A program made the position numbers and the translations under genes. Positions 61,577 through 64,000 of a stretch of DNA of 64,000 nt are shown here, one piece after another. Below the pieces are notes generated by a model, which was not told the DNA's origin, searched no databases, and worked only from the letters and a program-made list of their open reading frames with translations. The first letter of the stretch is position 1, and each line of letters opens with the position of its first letter. The DNA is from Arthrobacter sp. S39 (GTDB taxonomy: Bacteria > Actinomycetota > Actinomycetes > Actinomycetales > Micrococcaceae), in contig NZ_SIHX01000013.1 of NCBI RefSeq assembly GCF_004320525.1, forward strand, positions 30,190-94,189. The letters are read 5' to 3'.

Positions 61577-63391
61577 TCAGTCTTCCCGGCGTTCTGCGTG
61601 CCCTGCCTCGGCGTCTCCGCTCTCCGGGCCGTCGGCTTCCGCGATAGTTGCCTCGTACCTGGCCTCGTCAGTGGCCTCGTCAGAGTGTTCCAGTTCGTCC
61701 TGTTCGACGGAGTCCTCATCGGACTCGGAATCGTCAGACTCGAAGTAGTCCGATTCGGCGTCGTCCACGGAGGAGTCCACGGCATCGCGCACGGGCACGG
61801 TGCTAGCTTCAGCGGCCGCGGCGGCTGCCGGCGGAGCGTCCGTTTCCGGTCCGCGGGCTGCGCGCTCCATGAGGCGGCGGCGTTCTGCCTCCTCGCGGGC
61901 TTCCTCTTCCTCGTCCCAGCCGAGGTCCACGATGTCCGGCTCCTCGTCCACGCCGAGACCGAGGGCGTTTTCAGCCACGACGGCCTGCTTCTGCCATTTC
62001 GCAGCCTCCTGCTCCCGGCCGACCGCAGTCAAAGCATCGGCATACGCACGGAAAAGGCGTGGGCTGTACGAGAACGCCCGGTTGATGTCCAGCTGCGGAA
62101 TCTCGAGTTCGGCGACGGCGGCGTCAAGCTGGCCGAGGTCCGTCCGGGCTCCCGCGGCGACGATGGCCAGCTCAGCCTTGCCCGGGGCGTCGAGGTCCTT
62201 GGCTTCCTCCGAGCGGACCACGTCGAGGGCACGGTCCGGGCGGCCCAGTCCGCGTTCGCAGTCGGCCATGACGGGAAGGTGGACGTTGGAGCCGCTGATC
62301 CGGCGGTAGGTGCGGAACTCGCGCAGCGCTTCGCCGTAGTGGCCCGCGGCGTAGGCGGTCAGGCCTACGGCTTCACGGACGGCGGCGAGCCGGCCGCCAC
62401 GGCGGCTGGCTGCCAGGGCGTGCTGGAAGGCCAGTTCCGGCTCGTCATCAATAAGCCGTCCGGCCATCACCAGGTGGCGGGCAACCCATTCGGCGCTCTT
62501 CGGTTCGAGAGTCTTGATCTGGTGCTGGGTGGCACGGTCCAGCTCTTTGCCTGTGACATCTTCGTCGATTTCAGGGGACCGCTCGCGGTCCGGGCGGTTG
62601 GCGCTGCGCAGGTCGCGGGCGTTAGGAACCCGCACAGGGCGGTCCTCTGCCCGGTCCCGGCCGAACTGGCGCGGTCCGGACTCGCCCCGGTCGAAGCTGC
62701 GGGGTGCCCGCTCCTGGCGGTCGCCGAACGGCTTCCGGTTGTCGCGGTCGCCGAAGCTGCGGCGTTCGCCGTCACCTTCACGGCGCGGACGGTCACCATA
62801 GGGCTTGTTTTCCCGGTCACCATAGGGCTTGCGGTCACGGTCGCCGAAGGGCTTACGCTCCCCACCAGCGAACGGCGGCTTACGGTCTCCCCCGCCAAAG
62901 CTGCGACGCTCTCCGTCACCTTCACGGCGCGGGCGATCTCCATAGGGCTTGTTTTCCCGGTCACCATAGGGCTTGCGGTCACGGTCACCAAAGGGCTTAC
63001 GCTCCCCACCACTGAACGGCGGCTTACGGTCTCCCCCGCCAAAGCTGCGACGCTCTCCGTCACCTTCACGGCGCGGCCGGTCACCATAGGGCTTGTTTTC
63101 CCGGTCACCATAGGGCTTGCGGTCACGGTCACCAAAGGGCTTACGCTCCCCACCACTGAACGGCGGCTTGCGGTCACCGGCGCCGAAACCGCGACGCTCG
63201 CCGTCACCCTCACGGCGCGGACGATCGCCATAGGGCTTGTTCTCCCCGGAGCCAGGCGCGCGGCGAGGGCCGTCGCTGCCTTCCCGGTTTTCGCGGGAGC
63301 GGAAACCGCGGGGATCTCCGCCGGAGTTGTTCGGTCCGCGGAAGGGACCGCGGTCCTTGCCGCCGCGGTTGCCGCCGTTATGCTCAGCCAT
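61577..63391 (-). CDS. TPR-repeat protein with Arg/Gly/Asp-rich N-terminal tandem repeats
   Basis: A 604-residue protein. The N-terminal 240 or so residues are extremely rich in Arg, Gly, Asp, Lys and Pro and contain tandem 48-residue repeats (see repeat entry). The middle (about 265-530) has helical tetratricopeptide-like pairs, probably a protein-interaction scaffold. The C-terminal 65 residues are acidic (Asp/Ser/Glu). It matches Rv1691 by position, but the N-terminal domain seems an addition. ATG at 63391 behind AGGAGGAA. Probably RNA-binding or ribosome-associated (inference). Confidence 0.85.
   Translation of the reverse strand: MAEHNGGNRGGKDRGPFRGPNNSGGDPRGFRSRENREGSDGPRRAPGSGENKPYGDRPRREGDGERRGFGAGDRKPPFSGGERKPFGDRDRKPYGDRENKPYGDRPRREGDGERRSFGGGDRKPPFSGGERKPFGDRDRKPYGDRENKPYGDRPRREGDGERRSFGGGDRKPPFAGGERKPFGDRDRKPYGDRENKPYGDRPRREGDGERRSFGDRDNRKPFGDRQERAPRSFDRGESGPRQFGRDRAEDRPVRVPNARDLRSANRPDRERSPEIDEDVTGKELDRATQHQIKTLEPKSAEWVARHLVMAGRLIDDEPELAFQHALAASRRGGRLAAVREAVGLTAYAAGHYGEALREFRTYRRISGSNVHLPVMADCERGLGRPDRALDVVRSEEAKDLDAPGKAELAIVAAGARTDLGQLDAAVAELEIPQLDINRAFSYSPRLFRAYADALTAVGREQEAAKWQKQAVVAENALGLGVDEEPDIVDLGWDEEEEAREEAERRRLMERAARGPETDAPPAAAAAAEASTVPVRDAVDSSVDDAESDYFESDDSESDEDSVEQDELEHSDEATDEARYEATIAEADGPESGDAEAGHAERRED
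62760..63241 (-). repeat. 144-bp tandem repeats within the TPR-protein gene
   Basis: Three full 48-codon units (protein residues 51-98, 99-146, 147-194) and a partial fourth. Each runs from NKPYGDRPRR through GERKPFGDRD to KPYGDRE. The DNA copies are nearly identical, so the repeats can recombine and vary in number between strains. Confidence 0.92.
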
Positions 63392-63585
63392 GTGGGATTC
63401 CTCCTGTTGCGAGCCGACCACTGGCGCAATCGCAGCCGCTCTATCCGTGTTTCGTTTTCCTACGCAACCCGAAATCAAGCGCTTCGAAGTCCGTACATCT
63501 CAATCAATTCTAGGCGAGTCGCCAAACCAACGATGACAGAAAGCTCCCCTGGCAGTCAGTCGTGGGAATCTTCACACCCAGGACG

Positions 63586-63655
63586 CTCTCGCAGTTGTTG
63601 CGGGTTTTTCGGCAACCCTCTCGCAGTTGATGCGGGTTTTCACTGACGCTCTCGC
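63586..63655. repeat. Short direct repeats, about 32-nt period
   Basis: CTCTCGC(A/T)GTTG occurs at 63586, 63618 and 63649. The first two units continue as TGCGGGTTTT. Non-coding and close to the rRNA operon end. Confidence 0.7.
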
Positions 63656-63721
63656 TGTTGGGGTGTGCGACGGCGGGTGGCGGGCCCGGGTGCCGGGTGC
63701 CGGCGGGGCGGGCTTGTTGCG

Positions 63722-63770
63722 GGTGGTGAGAGAGAATCCGTCGAAACACCACTGGTGGTGAGAGAGGATC
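63722..63770. repeat. Two 17-nt direct repeats
   Basis: GGTGGTGAGAGAGAATC (63722-63738) and GGTGGTGAGAGAGGATC (63754-63770), 32 bp apart, matching the period of the preceding repeats. Confidence 0.7.
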
Positions 63771-63833
63771 GGCCCATAACCTGCGGGAAGTGGAAGAGGG
63801 TCCTGGGTGGGGTGGTGTTTGGGGTTTAAATGG

Positions 63834-63869
63834 GAGAGCCCCCCAACACGTGTGTGTTGGGGGGCTCTC
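63834..63869 (-). terminator. Terminator of the rRNA operon
   Basis: GAGAGCCCCCCAACAC (63834-63849), loop GTGT, and GTGTTGGGGGGCTCTC (63854-63869). A 16-bp perfect stem 11 nt after the 5S 3' end. Confidence 0.9.
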
Positions 63870-63880
63870 GACCTAATGAT

Positions 63881-64000
63881 GTTCCGGCGGTGACCTACTC
63901 TCCCACACCCTCCCGGGTGCAGTACCATCGGCGCTGTGGGTCTTAGCTTCCGGGTTCGGAATGGGACCGGGCGTTTCCCCCACGCTATGACCGCCGTAAC
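63881..64000 (-). rRNA. rrf: 5S ribosomal RNA
   Basis: The minus strand reads GTTACGGCGGTCATAGCG at its 5' end and ends in CACCGCCGGAAC, which pairs with the 5' end. The internal CCCGGTCCCATTCCGAAC is the universal 5S signature. The 5' end coincides with the window edge, so a base or two may be missing. It is the last gene of an rRNA operon lying to the right. Confidence 0.95.

Larger units (their letters stand above)
63392..63880. other. Non-coding region between the TPR gene and the 5S rRNA
   Basis: About 490 nt without a convincing gene. It holds the TPR-gene leader (63392-63540), three short direct repeats (63586-63655), two further repeats (63722-63770) and the rRNA-operon terminator (63834-63869). 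Confidence 0.6.

Noticed and set aside
61550..63646. A 698-residue plus-strand open frame opposite the TPR gene
   Set aside because: It is the mirror of the TPR gene; its Val/Thr-rich repeats only reflect the Arg/Gly/Asp repeats of the real strand, and it has no ribosome site or known domain.
63586..63770. CRISPR array
   Set aside because: Repeats are 12-17 nt and imperfect, with only two or three copies of each, and no cas genes lie nearby.
63510..63928. Two minus-strand open frames of 80 and 118 residues near the 5S gene
   Set aside because: They run through the repeats, the terminator and into the 5S gene, and have no ribosome site.

Overview
This is a GC-rich actinobacterial chromosome segment, most likely from Arthrobacter, Pseudarthrobacter or a close relative in the Micrococcaceae. 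The evidence is gene order and family membership: an actinobacterial dcw (division and cell wall) cluster, a class II DAHP synthase, a GarA/OdhI-type FHA protein beside gcvH, TlyA, and frequent GTG/TTG starts. The L-lysine-like MurE motif also fits that family. Nearly everything is core chromosome; there is no prophage, insertion sequence, CRISPR array or plasmid module.

Layout. Bases 1-7860 (minus strand) are the upstream half of the dcw cluster, in transcription order mraZ, rsmH, ftsL-like, ftsI, murE, murF and mraY (mraY runs off the left edge). Its promoter lies inside a set of 10-bp-spaced MraZ repeats near 7930-7957. Bases 8235-17418 hold a DUF3040 protein, DNA polymerase IV, a lipoprotein, a polyprenyl diphosphate synthase, an Rv2175c-like regulator, a LysM-transglycosylase, a PASTA-domain Ser/Thr kinase and DAHP synthase. 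This matches, from memory, the order around mycobacterial pknL. Bases 17487-28291 carry lipid and central-carbon genes: PlsC, two tandem alpha/beta hydrolases, ROK glucokinase, acyl-CoA ligase, pyruvate carboxylase and an orphan ParA. Bases 28378-31452 are the gcvH - FHA - MerR - bifunctional nuclease - MerR block. A Fpg/Nei glycosylase and tRNA-Pro(GGG) follow.

Bases 32715-40530 (der, plsC, cmk, tyrA, rluB, scpA/scpB, parA) and 52609-63391 (xerD, ADP-ribose NUDIX, pyrG, recN, nadK, tlyA, HAD phosphatase, TPR protein) look like two halves of one conserved chromosome-maintenance block. They are separated by about 12 kb of accessory genes: a DctA C4-dicarboxylate transporter with a CitA/DcuS-type two-component system, a GntR-prpDBC methylcitrate (propionate) operon, and two similar ECF sigma/membrane-protein pairs flanking a NUDIX gene. 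The right edge is the 5S rRNA end of an rRNA operon, preceded by a terminator and a non-coding stretch of short repeats.

How the genes fit together: peptidoglycan precursor synthesis and septation (dcw), sensing of wall fragments (PASTA kinase) and wall turnover (LysM-transglycosylase) sit close together. The FHA protein keeps the ETTS phospho-acceptor motif and probably links Ser/Thr kinase signalling to 2-oxoglutarate metabolism. Pyruvate carboxylase, DctA and the methylcitrate cycle all feed C4 and pyruvate pools. All functions are inferred from sequence recognition; no database search was run.
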